This document shows positions 1 to 9,681 of a stretch of 64,000 nucleotides of DNA, piece by piece. This stretch comes from Diatrype stigma (taxonomy: Eukaryota > Ascomycota > Sordariomycetes > Xylariales > Diatrypaceae), in contig JAKJXP020000059.1 of the NCBI GenBank assembly GCA_022225965.2, positions 124,001-188,000 on the forward strand, read 5' to 3'. How positions within the stretch are numbered: the first letter of the stretch is position 1; each line of letters opens with the position of its first letter. Under the pieces are notes generated by a model, which ran no database searches, was not told where the DNA came from, and was given only the letters and a program-made list of their open reading frames with translations. A program made the translations under genes and the position numbers.

Positions 1-426
1 ACGATTGCCTTATGGCCCATTCAGATTTGTTGGTTCTCCTTTTGGAGGAGCTGACATAGAGAATATCGAAAAAGTCCGGGTCATCACAATGCACCTCGTA
101 CGGATTGATGCGGACAAAGGGGCCTCAACACTAGTGTCAACTTCATATACATGTAGATGATGTAGGGACTCACCGTAGGTCCTATGCAAGTCGCGAATCT
201 TCCAAGTGTATTGACCCTCCTTCCAAACGTCGTAGTAGAACTCGTACCAGTAAGTTAGAGCTGCAAGCTTGGGCCCTGGGAACTTAGAAGAAGGGGTGAT
301 GTATAGACGATACCCCCCTAAAAGCAGTAGATATAGCCCTGTTGAAGCTATAAAGAGAAGAAAGGGGTTCGTTGGACTGATAGAGAGTACAGGGTTCAGT
401 ACTGTCGAACTCTCAATCGACTCCAT
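1..426 (-). CDS. Cytochrome P450, N-terminal part (cut by window edge)
   Basis: Membrane-anchored microsomal cytochrome P450 monooxygenase; substrate unknown. Exon 1 runs 426 to 174 and exon 2 from 123 to the window edge; the 50-bp intron (GTGAGT...GAG) joins in phase inside a Gly codon. The start is the ATG at 426; the upstream open frame has no better Met. The protein begins with a short lumenal stretch, a hydrophobic anchor (about residues 18-37), then the proline-rich [10 protein letters not shown] hinge. After the intron it reads [20 protein letters not shown], a signature of the large fungal P450 clade that includes trichodiene-oxygenase-like and benzoate-hydroxylase-like enzymes. The heme-binding Cys region lies outside the window, so activity and subfamily cannot be judged. 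No biosynthetic neighbours are visible on this side. Confidence 0.85.
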
Positions 427-1059
427 GGCCAGGTCATTCTTGAGTTGCGGTGTTCGACCTTTCCGATGTAAGGATGTCCGTAGAGCTCTTTTCCATCTCG
501 GATTCTTCAACCTTTTGACAGGTATCAAGTGGGGTAGGTATAAGCATGCGGTGCCATGCGTATGCGATTCATGTTACATTTAGCAGGCGATTGGATGGCC
601 CTCAACAGTAGATAATGTCACTGAAGTATCGCTAGATGTTGCAGTGCAGGTTGCTTCCTCGGATACATACCATGACCGGCTTAATCCCACAAAGGCTCAT
701 AATGAACCAATAAGGGGCAGTCTTCGGCATATAGCGAGTACCCTAGACTACTACTACACATGCCTCTGATGATTCGCTCTCTTTTCACCAAGTAGGCGTC
801 TTGACCACTGCTAATATGAAACGGACGGGTACTAGACTTTGATTAGCCCTGTTTTGACACTGTTTCCCTAACTTGTCTTGCGCTTGTGAGCCAGAAAGGG
901 GGGGCTCTGCCACCCTCTATACTGAGCTAGCCATGAGACTATCGGCTTCGAACAATGCCCTTTAGAGTAAGAAAATCCTGATTAGGCTTTAAGACGATTG
1001 TATCCTAAGGGGTATCCTGAAATGGGTATCTAACTATACAAAACATAAGGTCAAAACAT
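427..1059. other. Intergenic: P450 upstream region and SRR1-like 3' flank
   Basis: No gene supported. It must hold the promoter of the minus-strand P450 and the 3' end of the minus-strand SRR1-like gene. Open frames here are short and show no coding bias. Confidence 0.6.
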
Positions 1060-2040
1060 CTACAGCCTTGCCCTAGTCAGCTTGAAAGACACGTCATGAA
1101 TCACCATGTCTTCGTCCCCTGCAGAAACAGCCACATCTTTTTGGCGCCGGTCTGGCTTCCTGCGGTACAAAGCCATGGGAAAGGCCCTGTCGTCCTCGTC
1201 CCAGAAGCCATTCCCACTCACGGCGCGTTTCTGATACCGGGAGATATGTAGCTTGGAAAGCTGCGCCACCTCCTTGTGCTCTGCGGTGTGCTTCTCCCAC
1301 TTCAGAAGCAGCGAGCTGAAATCATCCCCGATCAGCAGATCCACCGGACACGACTCTAGGAGCAGCCCGTACGCGTTGATAGTCAGGAACGGGCTGTATA
1401 CTAGGGTGTTCTCGTCAATGACATGTCGCGCCTCACCCAGTTCCGACGGCGATGGCGTCCTCAAAACGTGGACGCCAAGGCTCTGGAGAAATGACTCGTC
1501 GGCTCTGGTGAACGTTGGGTCTTGGGCGTAAAGTTCTAACTTAGACATCCTGCCCCTCGGCGATGAGGATTGTCGTACGTGGTCGGCGATGGCTAAGAAT
1601 ATTGCGAGTTGCTTGAACCGGCGGGATTGGTCTCTGGACTTTTCCGAGAGGCTTCCGAGCCCCAGTGATAAGACCTTTGTAACATGGGGTTGGATTCTTG
1701 CTCGGAGCATCGTCTGCATTGAGCTTGATAAAGGCGATTGATCATACTGAAATCTGAATTCGTCGTATAATTTTTGCATTCCTCTAAGCTGTTTACTTTG
1801 TTGTCTGGGGGGACTAGAGGGACCGCGGGCTGCCCCTGACGGCTTGGCCGCGAAGTCGGGTCTCGTAGTGTGAAGCATTACCATTGTAGCAGGTTGAAAA
1901 TCATGTGTAACCATTCCTAGGTACCTATAGAGTCTACTTTGACACTTATTTACGGGCGCTGCGTGGATATAAATGCATTGCATTGTGTGATTACAGATTG
2001 ATAATGTGCTCTGCAGGGGAATCTCACCAAACTCATCCAT
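1060..2040 (-). CDS. SRR1-like domain protein
   Basis: Intronless frame of 326 residues starting at ATG 2040. The C-terminal two thirds carry an SRR1-like domain: a glycine-rich VLSLGLGSLS strand-loop (about residues 123-132), RRFKQLAIFLAIADHV helix, then ELYAQDPTFTRADESFLQSL, followed by a conserved VYSPFLTINAYG segment and VDLLIGDDF. These motifs are shared by fungal SRR1-domain proteins; the founding member acts in plant light and clock signalling and the yeast homologue (Ber1) is linked to microtubule processes, but the biochemical activity is unknown. The first 60 or so residues are not conserved-looking, and an internal Met (about residue 53) is a possible alternative start. Family assignment is firm; function is not. 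Confidence 0.8.
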   Translation of the reverse strand: MDEFGEIPLQSTLSICNHTMQCIYIHAAPVNKCQSRLYRYLGMVTHDFQPATMVMLHTTRPDFAAKPSGAARGPSSPPRQQSKQLRGMQKLYDEFRFQYDQSPLSSSMQTMLRARIQPHVTKVLSLGLGSLSEKSRDQSRRFKQLAIFLAIADHVRQSSSPRGRMSKLELYAQDPTFTRADESFLQSLGVHVLRTPSPSELGEARHVIDENTLVYSPFLTINAYGLLLESCPVDLLIGDDFSSLLLKWEKHTAEHKEVAQLSKLHISRYQKRAVSGNGFWDEDDRAFPMALYRRKPDRRQKDVAVSAGDEDMVIHDVSFKLTRARL

Positions 2041-2440
2041 TGTGACTCTTACGGCTATTTCTGGGTGTTCGGAGTTTTGAACGTCCAGGGCGCGCAGATT
2101 ACAAATATGGCGTGCTTACCACATCCATCCTGCTTAGAAATTCCAATCCATGGGTCGGACAAAAAAGTCCATGTCTCACAAAGAGGAATTCAAGGGTACA
2201 ACGAGTTACCAGGATAAGAAGTTCGGTATGAGTAACAATGTAATCACCCGACTTTGCATCTAACATAAACTGCCTAACTCATCGGCAGCGCTGACAAGTT
2301 CACCGGGGTTCGCGGCCGAAATTAACGCCCCTCCGGCGCGGCCGATAGTCATTTAAAACGGTCCCGGGATCCCCAATGGTAGCGGAACATTGTAGGTAAG
2401 TAGACCCGGATGCGGCTCGCGCGCATCCAGGACACGATCC
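2041..2440. other. Intergenic spacer
   Basis: Spacer between divergent frames: promoter side of the SRR1-like gene and 5' flank of the poly-Asp ORF. GC rises sharply from about 2290. No motif recognised. Confidence 0.5.
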
Positions 2441-2511
2441 ATGCAATGCTGCGGGGGTTGGCTGGCGGCGATATCAGCGGAGCTGCACCTTGGGTCTGAC
2501 GACGACGACGA

Positions 2512-2547
<36 letters not shown>

Positions 2548-3100
2548 CGACAGGAGACTCGCGGCGGACTTGTCCCCGAAGCCCGCGGCCCGCCAGCTGG
2601 TCGCGCTGAACTTCGCGTGCCCGACCTGCTTCCTGCGGATGCACCGGATCAGCTCGCACGACGCCGAGTGGATCTCGCGGCTCGTACGCTACAGCCAGCA
2701 GATTGTCGAGCCGGCGGTGGCAACGGAGGCGGAGACGGAGGCGGTCTTGCTGTCAGACTGGTCGACGCTTTCCCGTCCCTGTAGCCCTCATCGGCCTGGG
2801 TGGAGGCAGTCGGTGCGGCCAGGGAGTGCGTCAGGCTTTTTCAGGGGGGGGGGGGGGGGGGGGGGGTGGAATGACTTTTGGCTAACTTGGTACCTATCCC
2901 TCCCTTTTTCCTCACCTCTGTCTAGCTACATAGGTAGGAACGTAACATGTACCTACACGGCGGCGGCGGTGGCGTGGTTCGAGGCCGAGGCGCGCCGGAG
3001 CGCAGGACACTCGACGCCCACGCTTGTCGAGGCGTTTGCAACGGCCGGGGTGAAGCCTTCCGACGTTGAGGCGGATGAGGCGGGGGCGGGGAATACCTAG
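2441..3100 (+). CDS. Hypothetical GC-rich ORF with poly-Asp tract (doubtful)
   Basis: An open frame of 219 codons from ATG 2441. Residues about 20-37 are nearly pure Asp, encoded by a GAC/GAT trinucleotide repeat. The next segment (RRLAADLSPKPAARQLVALN and onward, including a CPTC motif) and the end (AVAWFEAEARRSAGHSTPTL onward) have high-GC third positions typical of coding DNA. The middle holds a 23-base poly-G run and an AT-richer, CT-rich stretch ending in ctag, so an intron between about 2780 and 2925 is likely, although the frame also reads through. No family recognised. It could be a two-exon gene, a gene remnant or chance. Confidence 0.3.
2496..2551. repeat. GAC/GAT trinucleotide microsatellite
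   Basis: About 18 consecutive GAC or GAT units; in the plus frame they encode an Asp run inside the doubtful 2441 ORF. Confidence 0.9.
2844..2866. repeat. Poly-G homopolymer (23 G)
   Basis: Uninterrupted run of 23 G on the plus strand. It lies inside the 2441 ORF or its possible intron. Runs of this length are prone to length error in sequencing. Confidence 0.95.
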
Positions 3101-3626
3101 ACTGCTAGATCAGAGTGATACATGAGCCCAAGTAGATCAAGTCACGAAAAGAGTGGTGCATCCGTGGCTGTCTTGCATAGGTTGCATGTGTAGGCAGTAA
3201 AAGATCACGCATCGTAACAGTACTGTGTTGATTTTCTTGTGGATTTCAATGAGCAAGTAGCTCCAAGTAAGCAAGCGTATATAAAATGGGATTTCATCCT
3301 AGATCACGTGTCTTTCCAACAAGTGATTGATAATTTGATTTTATCGTATTATGCTGATTAAAATGCTCTGCTTCGTGAGACTATTATAATAGTCGATAGT
3401 TGGTGTTCATATCTCATTAGACATAAATCAATGGAGTGCTGTTCCTGACCAGACCCAAAGCTCGTACTTGGACAGTAGTTAGATAACTAGACCATGTCCC
3501 CCCTAGCGATATACATGCATGCGTGAGCCCGCCCCTCGCCCTTCAGGATATACTACCCGAGATGGCTCGAGGGTGAATGGGTTGATGGGCCCCCCACAGT
3601 TCCTCCTCTCTCTACCTCTCTCTACC
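3101..3626. other. Intergenic, AT-rich
   Basis: No gene supported. AT-rich spacer between the poly-Asp ORF and the convergent minus-strand gene ending at 3627. Confidence 0.6.
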
Positions 3627-4255
3627 TCACCTCACGCACGATACCGTAATGACAGAGTCGTGGTTCCAGCTCGCGCCATCGGGCAGCGGCTCCAGAGCGG
3701 CGCACTCGGGGACGAAGGCGATGGGCACGCAGCCCTCATCCGGGATGCTCTCGCCCTCGTACAGGAACCTCGGCGTGACGATCTCGGCGGGGCCGGAGGG
3801 GAAGACGAATGTCCGCCGGCAGACGAGGTACGTGCCCCCGCTGCCCGGGCCCGTTAGCGACGGGGAGACCTCGAGCCCCCGGGTCACACCGCTACCGCTG
3901 CCGGCCACCACGAGGCCGACGTCGTGCTCCGTCGGGTAGCGGGAGTCGAACTCGGTCGGCCCCTGCACGGACAGGCCGAACGGGTAGACGCCGACGATGT
4001 CGTGCACGACGGTGGCGCCCCTGCCGCCCTCGGTGGTGTCGTTCAGGTAGTAGGTCGATGGCTGGTCGCTAGCGACGCCGATGTAGCTGCCTTGCGACAC
4101 CCGGAGGCCGGACAGGTAGAGCCCGTCGACCGAGGGCGTCAGGTCCCGCGCCGGGTCGCTGAGCTGGACGCGCAGGTTGAACCCGTCGGATTGCTTTTGG
4201 CAGGGCGCAGCGAGCGCCGTCGTCGCGTGGCGGTTGCGAGTAAGCGCTGCTGCAT
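3627..4255 (-). CDS. Small secreted-type protein with out-of-frame start
   Basis: The minus frame ending at 3627 is strongly coding by codon bias from about 4225 on (FNLRVQLSDPARDLTPSVDG, LYLSGLRVSQGSYIGVAS, then a beta-rich body with three Cys and a C-terminal SVITVSCVR). No family recognised; it resembles fungal secreted beta-rich proteins. The frame contains no Met at all. The only sensible ATG (4255, context ATCACCAATG) begins MQQRLLATAT in another frame, while the body frame reads TTALAAPCQKQSDGF just downstream, which looks like the end of a signal peptide. A one-base deletion near 4225 would explain both. An intron is unlikely because no GT occurs between ATG and the frame change; an unseen upstream exon using an acceptor near 4250 is the alternative. 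Confidence 0.5.
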
Positions 4256-5397
4256 TGGTGATGATTGGTTGGTTTGTTGATCGAGATCGGTTCTAATAGG
4301 CAAGACTCGTATAGGTTACTATTCGGAGTAGTTGGTTGCCGAAGGGTCATGGGACAAATCTACGGCGGAGTCTTGTGGAACAAACGGTGTATTTATATAC
4401 GATAGGCGGGGCGCATATAGGACAGGCAGGTCTAGAACAGAGACTAGCATTCACGATGTCACCGGCCATCGATCTGACGATTTTATCTACGATGCCTTCA
4501 GAGGGGAGCAGAGCGTGGAGAGCTTGTATGCCATTCAGTCAGTGCTTAAGACAACAAGCCTGCTCAGCCACCACGCCACCGGCCGTTGCCGTGGGCCGGC
4601 TCTGAACACGAGCCTGACGTAATAACAAGTTCTTCTCGCTTCTTTACATAGTACGCTAGGTTGATTGGGATTGTGCCCATGAAGGATCATAGCGGAGCGT
4701 GCCGTTGCCGTCCGGTAAGTATCGATACGAGAATTCCCAATCAATAGCAACCTATATCGTTCTCCTAATCCGGACCCTCACGACGAAGGATCCGAACACC
4801 AACGCGCACGATGGGCGATACACGATACATGTTTATGTATAGCGCGATGTCGTAATTCAGGAAAGACAATCTACCACATGATTTCAAAGTGCCCATTACT
4901 CTTGAAACCTCCAACTGGTTACTTAAGTGCTCGGTTCCATATAGTCTCTAAAATAGTCCGTCCCTCTGACAACAGAGCAAGAAAATATATCCGCCCACCC
5001 ACAGTCCGAAACCCGAAACCAGGAAGCACTGGGGATTTGAGGAGATGAGATGTCTCAAGCTGCTATACGGGACGAGATGACGCTCACACCAACTATCATC
5101 ACATGAGTCTTTTGCGCAGGATGATGAGATGGGGCGTTGCTCCAGGATCAATTCATGGAGTGTTCGGTTACGAAGCCCACCCCAGTTTGGCTGCTCGGTG
5201 TTTCCACGAAGCGGGATTTCAGGTTTGATGGACGTAGACAATGTGATGCTTGCGGTAAGGCTCGGAATAAGGGGGCATCCATCTTATCAGACTTACTCGT
5301 CAAGATATCGAACGACCAGTTTCTTATGATTCCCCGGACACGCTTGAAACTGAATATTACTTTTAACTTTGCCAGCTACGTAGTATATGATCTACTT
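4256..5397. other. Intergenic
   Basis: Upstream of the secreted-type gene and downstream of the glyoxalase gene. Several short frames, none with coding character. Confidence 0.6.
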
Positions 5398-6854
5398 TCA
5401 AAAGTTCTCCTTCCCAGCAAACCGCTCATTCTGGACGAGCTCGATCCAGTAGCCGTCGGGGTCCAGCAGGAACGCAACATTCTTCATGCGGCCGTCCGTG
5501 AGGCGCTTTTTCCAGTTCACATTCAGGGTCTCGAAGCGCTGGCAGGCGGCGTCGATGTTGTCGACCGAGACACCTGTTTTTGACAATCAGCACACACAGC
5601 CCCATTACTTAAAACCCCAATAAACTCTCCCAGTTCGCTAATGCCGGACGGAGGGAAAGGAAAGTAAGAGAAGAAGAAAAAGAGAGCTCACAGATGTGTC
5701 CGAAGCCTTGCGGCTCCGCGTTGCCGTCATGGTACTTGAAGTTCTCGTCCTTCTCGGTCCCGTAGTTCCACGTCAGCTCCAGCAGGCCCTCGCGGTCGCC
5801 CGTGAAGCCGTCCTCCGGGGCGGCGCCGTAGCCCAGGAAGTAGAGGTTGAAGCCCGCGGCCGCCTGCTCCGACGTCCGGAACAGCGTCATGCCCAGGACC
5901 TCCTGGTAGTACTTCAGCGACTTCTCGGCGTCCTTGACCCGGATCATGGTGTGGTTCTGTTGTTACTGTCAGCCTTCTTAGCCATCCTCTCTACCTATCC
6001 AGGCAAACTCACCATGCGATACGTGCCCGGATCCGTCGTCTGCGCCTGCTGCTCCTCGGGGTCGTCGGCGCCCTTGCTGCCGGGGGTCTGGCTGATGATC
6101 TCGACCCAGTAGCCGTCGGGGTCGAGGGCGAAGGCGATGTTCTTCATGCGGCCGTCCGTCAGCCGCTTCTGGAACCGGTAGCCGGCGTCCTCGAGGCGAC
6201 GGCAGGCGGCCTGGATGCGGTCGACGCTGACGCAGACGTGGCCGAAGCCGCGGTGGGGCTCGGCGTTGCCGCTGTTGACCCGGTAGGCCGGGTCGTCCTC
6301 GGTCCCGTAGTTATGCGTCAGCTCGATCACGCCCTCGCGGTCGAACACGCTGCGGCCGTGCGACGCCGCGCCGGCCCCTTCGTACGCGAGGAAGTACAGG
6401 TCGAACTTGTTGTCGGGGAATGACAGCTTCTTCACCAGGCTCATGCCCAGGAACTCGTAGAACTTGACTAGAAGATAGAAAAAAGGAGCGAGAATAGGGG
6501 GTCGTGTTAGTCGATTCGCGTGTCATCTTCGTTTCTCGGCCCCGCCTCGCCTTCAACCGTTACAATGCCACCACCCCTTCTCCTTTTCTCAATGACCACC
6601 CTCCATTCTGTTCGACGTTCGAGCGGGTCGAGGTACTGTCTAGAGGACTTGTGGTAGGTAGTTCACGCACCGGAAGCTTTAGGGTCCTTCACTCGAAGCC
6701 TGCGATCCGAAGCGAAGACATATTAGCCATTGCGCCAGCCACAGCTATAGGACAAACAAACTGAGAACACCCGCCATGATAGATGGTTAGGGGCTGGTAT
6801 TCCTCACATCGAGTGGTTGAACTTGTAGTTCTTCGTATCCGTAGTCGTCGCCAT
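5398..6854 (-). CDS. GLO1: Lactoylglutathione lyase (glyoxalase I), two-domain
   Basis: Converts the hemithioacetal of methylglyoxal and glutathione to S-lactoylglutathione in the cytosol. Five exons (6854-6808, 6699-6671, 6467-6013, 5956-5692, 5573-5398) join in phase to give 323 residues, the usual length of yeast and fungal GLO1. It is a tandem duplication of the glyoxalase fold. Domain 1: NHSM...MSLVKKLSFPDNKFDLYFLA, GVIELTHNYG, GFGHVCVSV, DGYWVEII. Domain 2: NHTMIRVKDAEKSLKYYQEV, LLELTWNYG, GFGHICVSVDN, DGYWIELV. The metal-ligand pattern His/Glu/His/Glu is complete in both, so each half can build an active site. The 29-nt exon 2 and the 47-nt exon 1 are short but required by phase. Identification is secure. 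Confidence 0.95.
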
Positions 6855-7802
6855 GGCGGTCGCGAAGCTTCGGAAAGCGCCTGGTATATATAACTTCAGT
6901 CAATAATGTTCAATTCATCCTGGCTGTTTACCTGAACAGCCAATTAGCGAGCTCACTCACCCAATGACGATAGTGATGACGGTCCAGTTACTGCTGCTGC
7001 TCGACTGGGCAGGTGAGAGGCTTGCAAGTTGATTCTCCTCAAGGCACGCAGGTAAGACATAAGATATAAACGATTCCCTGGGTATAAAACGGCCTAACCC
7101 CCGCAAATGATATAATCAAGAGATTCTGGTTCGTTCGTTCGTTCTACCTCTGAGGTTTAAGGATTCGATGGATTTCTGGCGTCCCGCTATAAAGTTGATG
7201 CTGCTGCTTTGCGCCCCCAATTACTTCGTACGTACCAACTAATAAATGACGTCGACCCCGCAGCAGCAACGCGGGGCCCACACTTCGATTGCGATCGGGA
7301 TTCGGGAGTTTCCCGAATTACTCCATACAACTCCATAAAACCCCATGATTGGGCGCGGATCAGATTCAGGTCTTGATGCTTCATTCGCAGGTTTCTCGGC
7401 TTGGCTGGTTGTGGTAAACATACTCATCTCAATATCTCCTCCTACGTATGTTACAGGACAAACAAAACAAACGGAAAAGGAAAAACAGAAACCAGCCGGA
7501 AACGCCCCTCTCTCTACTGTCCTAGTCGTCCCCCCTTTTTACATTTGCTTCTGACCTCCCATCTGTTATATCTTACACGTGACTACCAAATATAAAGTGA
7601 CTACGGGCGTCGCTGGTGGTTGAGGTAAGAACAGAACGAAACCGAAAAAGAGAACCGATCGTTGTTCGTGGTCGCTTCCTGAAGCGAGTAAGACTTTTGG
7701 TTTCTGGCGTTGATATCAAATAGAACCGAGGTTCGAAAGGCATGCGTATCGTGCCGGTGCCAGCAGGGGCAATAATCAACCGTGTGAATCGAATCAGGTC
7801 GA
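6855..7802. other. Intergenic (GLO1 promoter, exchanger 3' flank)
   Basis: No gene supported. Contains a short cgttcgttcgttc repeat near 7131 and pyrimidine-rich stretches near 7510-7560. Confidence 0.6.
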
Positions 7803-9681
7803 TTAAGAAGACCCGAAGAGAATGCCAGTGAGCGTGCGCTCCTTCTCAAACTCCTCGCTCGGGGTGACAAAGAAGGCCAAGGCGATGATAACGTAGAGGG
7901 CCATTAACTAGATGTAGGGTCAGCAGACTGTCCATGAGGCTTGACTTCATGATCTCTTACCATGGCGCCCTCGAGGTAGTTCGATTTTCCGTCCGTCACC
8001 GTATAAATGACAATCAGTACCGACAGGGCGAAGGCGACAGTTTCGACTAAGATAATGATATTAGTACATATAAGCCCAGAATCTGGTTTATTGGGAACTT
8101 ACAGGTCTCGAAGTGAAGATCCATGGGTTTGCCCAGGATCCAACCCAGGATAACAAGAAGCGGCGTTACAAATAGGGCGATTTGTATACTCGAGCCAATA
8201 GCTACGCCCATAGCCTGTAGGAGATTGGTTAACAATGTCTGTTTCTTCAAAAGGCGGACTTTCCAAAACCTACGAGGTCCATCTTGTTCTTGATCGCCAC
8301 GACACAAGCCGTAACATGCTCGGCAGCGTTTCCGACAATAGGGATCAGGATCAAACCTATGAAATTACGGCTGATGTGTGCGCGTTCTACAAGAGCATCG
8401 ATGCTGTTGACTAGGTAGTCGGCGCAAACCGAAACCAATATGGTGGTGAGGATGAGGACAACTGCAGCGGACCACGGGCTCATATGCACCTCCTCCTCTT
8501 CATGAGGTTCTTGGCCGATCACCTGTGCATCAGGAACAGCGGCCTCGCTATCCTCCTCTCTACGCTCCGGGGTGGGGGTCTGCTGGACAGTGAACAAGTT
8601 GTGATGTGTCTTCAACTGGAACCACAGGTAAAGAACATAAAGTGTGAGGAGAATCACAGCTGTTCCCCTTGAGAGCGAAAGAATAGTCTTCGTTCTGCTC
8701 TCATTGTGCCCAGCGTCGTCATCGCCGTGTCCATTGGCTGTAATTATCATAAATAGCTGTCCAGGTATTAGTGCCAACCCCATTAGTACAGGGATAATTT
8801 ATTCTTACAGTTCCGGGGAGGATCATCGAGGCAGCAGAGAGCGTCATGAGAGAAGCAGTGGTCTGGGCAGTGCCAGAAGCAAACTCCTGTTCCGCACCAC
8901 CAGTCCCATCCTCTCTCCAGAGGTTGACGAGGTTGCCGAAGAAGAAGCACATGCCCATGACAAGCAGAATGTTGGACAAGATAGACCCTATCATGGAAGA
9001 TTTCACCACGTCATACTGGCCGTTGTTCAAGGCAATGACGCTGACCTACGGGGTTCGTTATCAGCAAGCGCGATCGAGTAGTGGCAAGAGCAAGATTGGT
9101 ATCCCTACGATTAACTCAACAGCATTGCCGAAGGTAGCATTGAGTAGGCCTCCAAGGGCTTCCCCCAGGTTTACCGAAATTTCTTCCGTGGCAAAGGAAA
9201 GAACAGCAGCCAAGGGGATGATAGCGAGGAAGTTGAGAACGAAGGTAGCCACAGGATCCCATCCTGTCTCGCCAGCGATAACTCCAATCGGCACGAAGAC
9301 GAGAAGAATGTTGACCGGGCCTTAAGATGCAGAGTTAATACGGTCACTGCTAATGCTCGAGTTATTGTGGTATGGGTGTCACGTGATGAACTTACTGCTC
9401 AAAAGAACAGCCTTCAGGATATGCCAGACATATGCTGGGAACCTGACCCAGAATTTCCGGCTGTCGGTACCAGGGGTATAGGACGAATTGAAGAAGAAGT
9501 CGCGGGTATAGCTATGGTGGGCGTGGCCGTTGATACCGCCGGACCCATTTCCCAGAAGGGAGGTGCGCTCATGAGCTTCACCATTCTCAGAATGGGGATG
9601 ATTATCGTTCATGGTGAGAGTGAAAGTCCTGGCTATCTTGTTGGCCAGTCGCTTTGTATCCGAAACTGTATCGCGATTCAT
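7803..9681 (-). CDS. VCX1: Vacuolar H+/Ca2+ exchanger (CAX family)
   Basis: Moves Ca2+ into the vacuole in exchange for protons. Seven exons (9681-9396, 9320-9109, 9045-8809, 8756-8274, 8214-8103, 8046-7961, 7907-7803) give 506 residues. After a hydrophilic N-terminus the protein shows about eleven hydrophobic segments. The two CaCA alpha repeats are intact: [16 protein letters not shown] (about 152-167, split by an intron) and [17 protein letters not shown] (379-395). An acidic loop ([17 protein letters not shown]) separates the halves, as in fungal VCX1/CAX proteins. The start is the ATG at 9681, the first Met after an in-frame stop; a further upstream exon (ATGGGCGGAGGTA at 9921 followed by GTAAGT) could give a longer N-terminus or a 5' UTR intron. 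Confidence 0.93.

Noticed and set aside
1..6854. Secondary-metabolite gene cluster around the P450
   Set aside because: Only one truncated P450 is visible; the neighbours are SRR1-like, small hypothetical and glyoxalase genes, with no backbone synthase.
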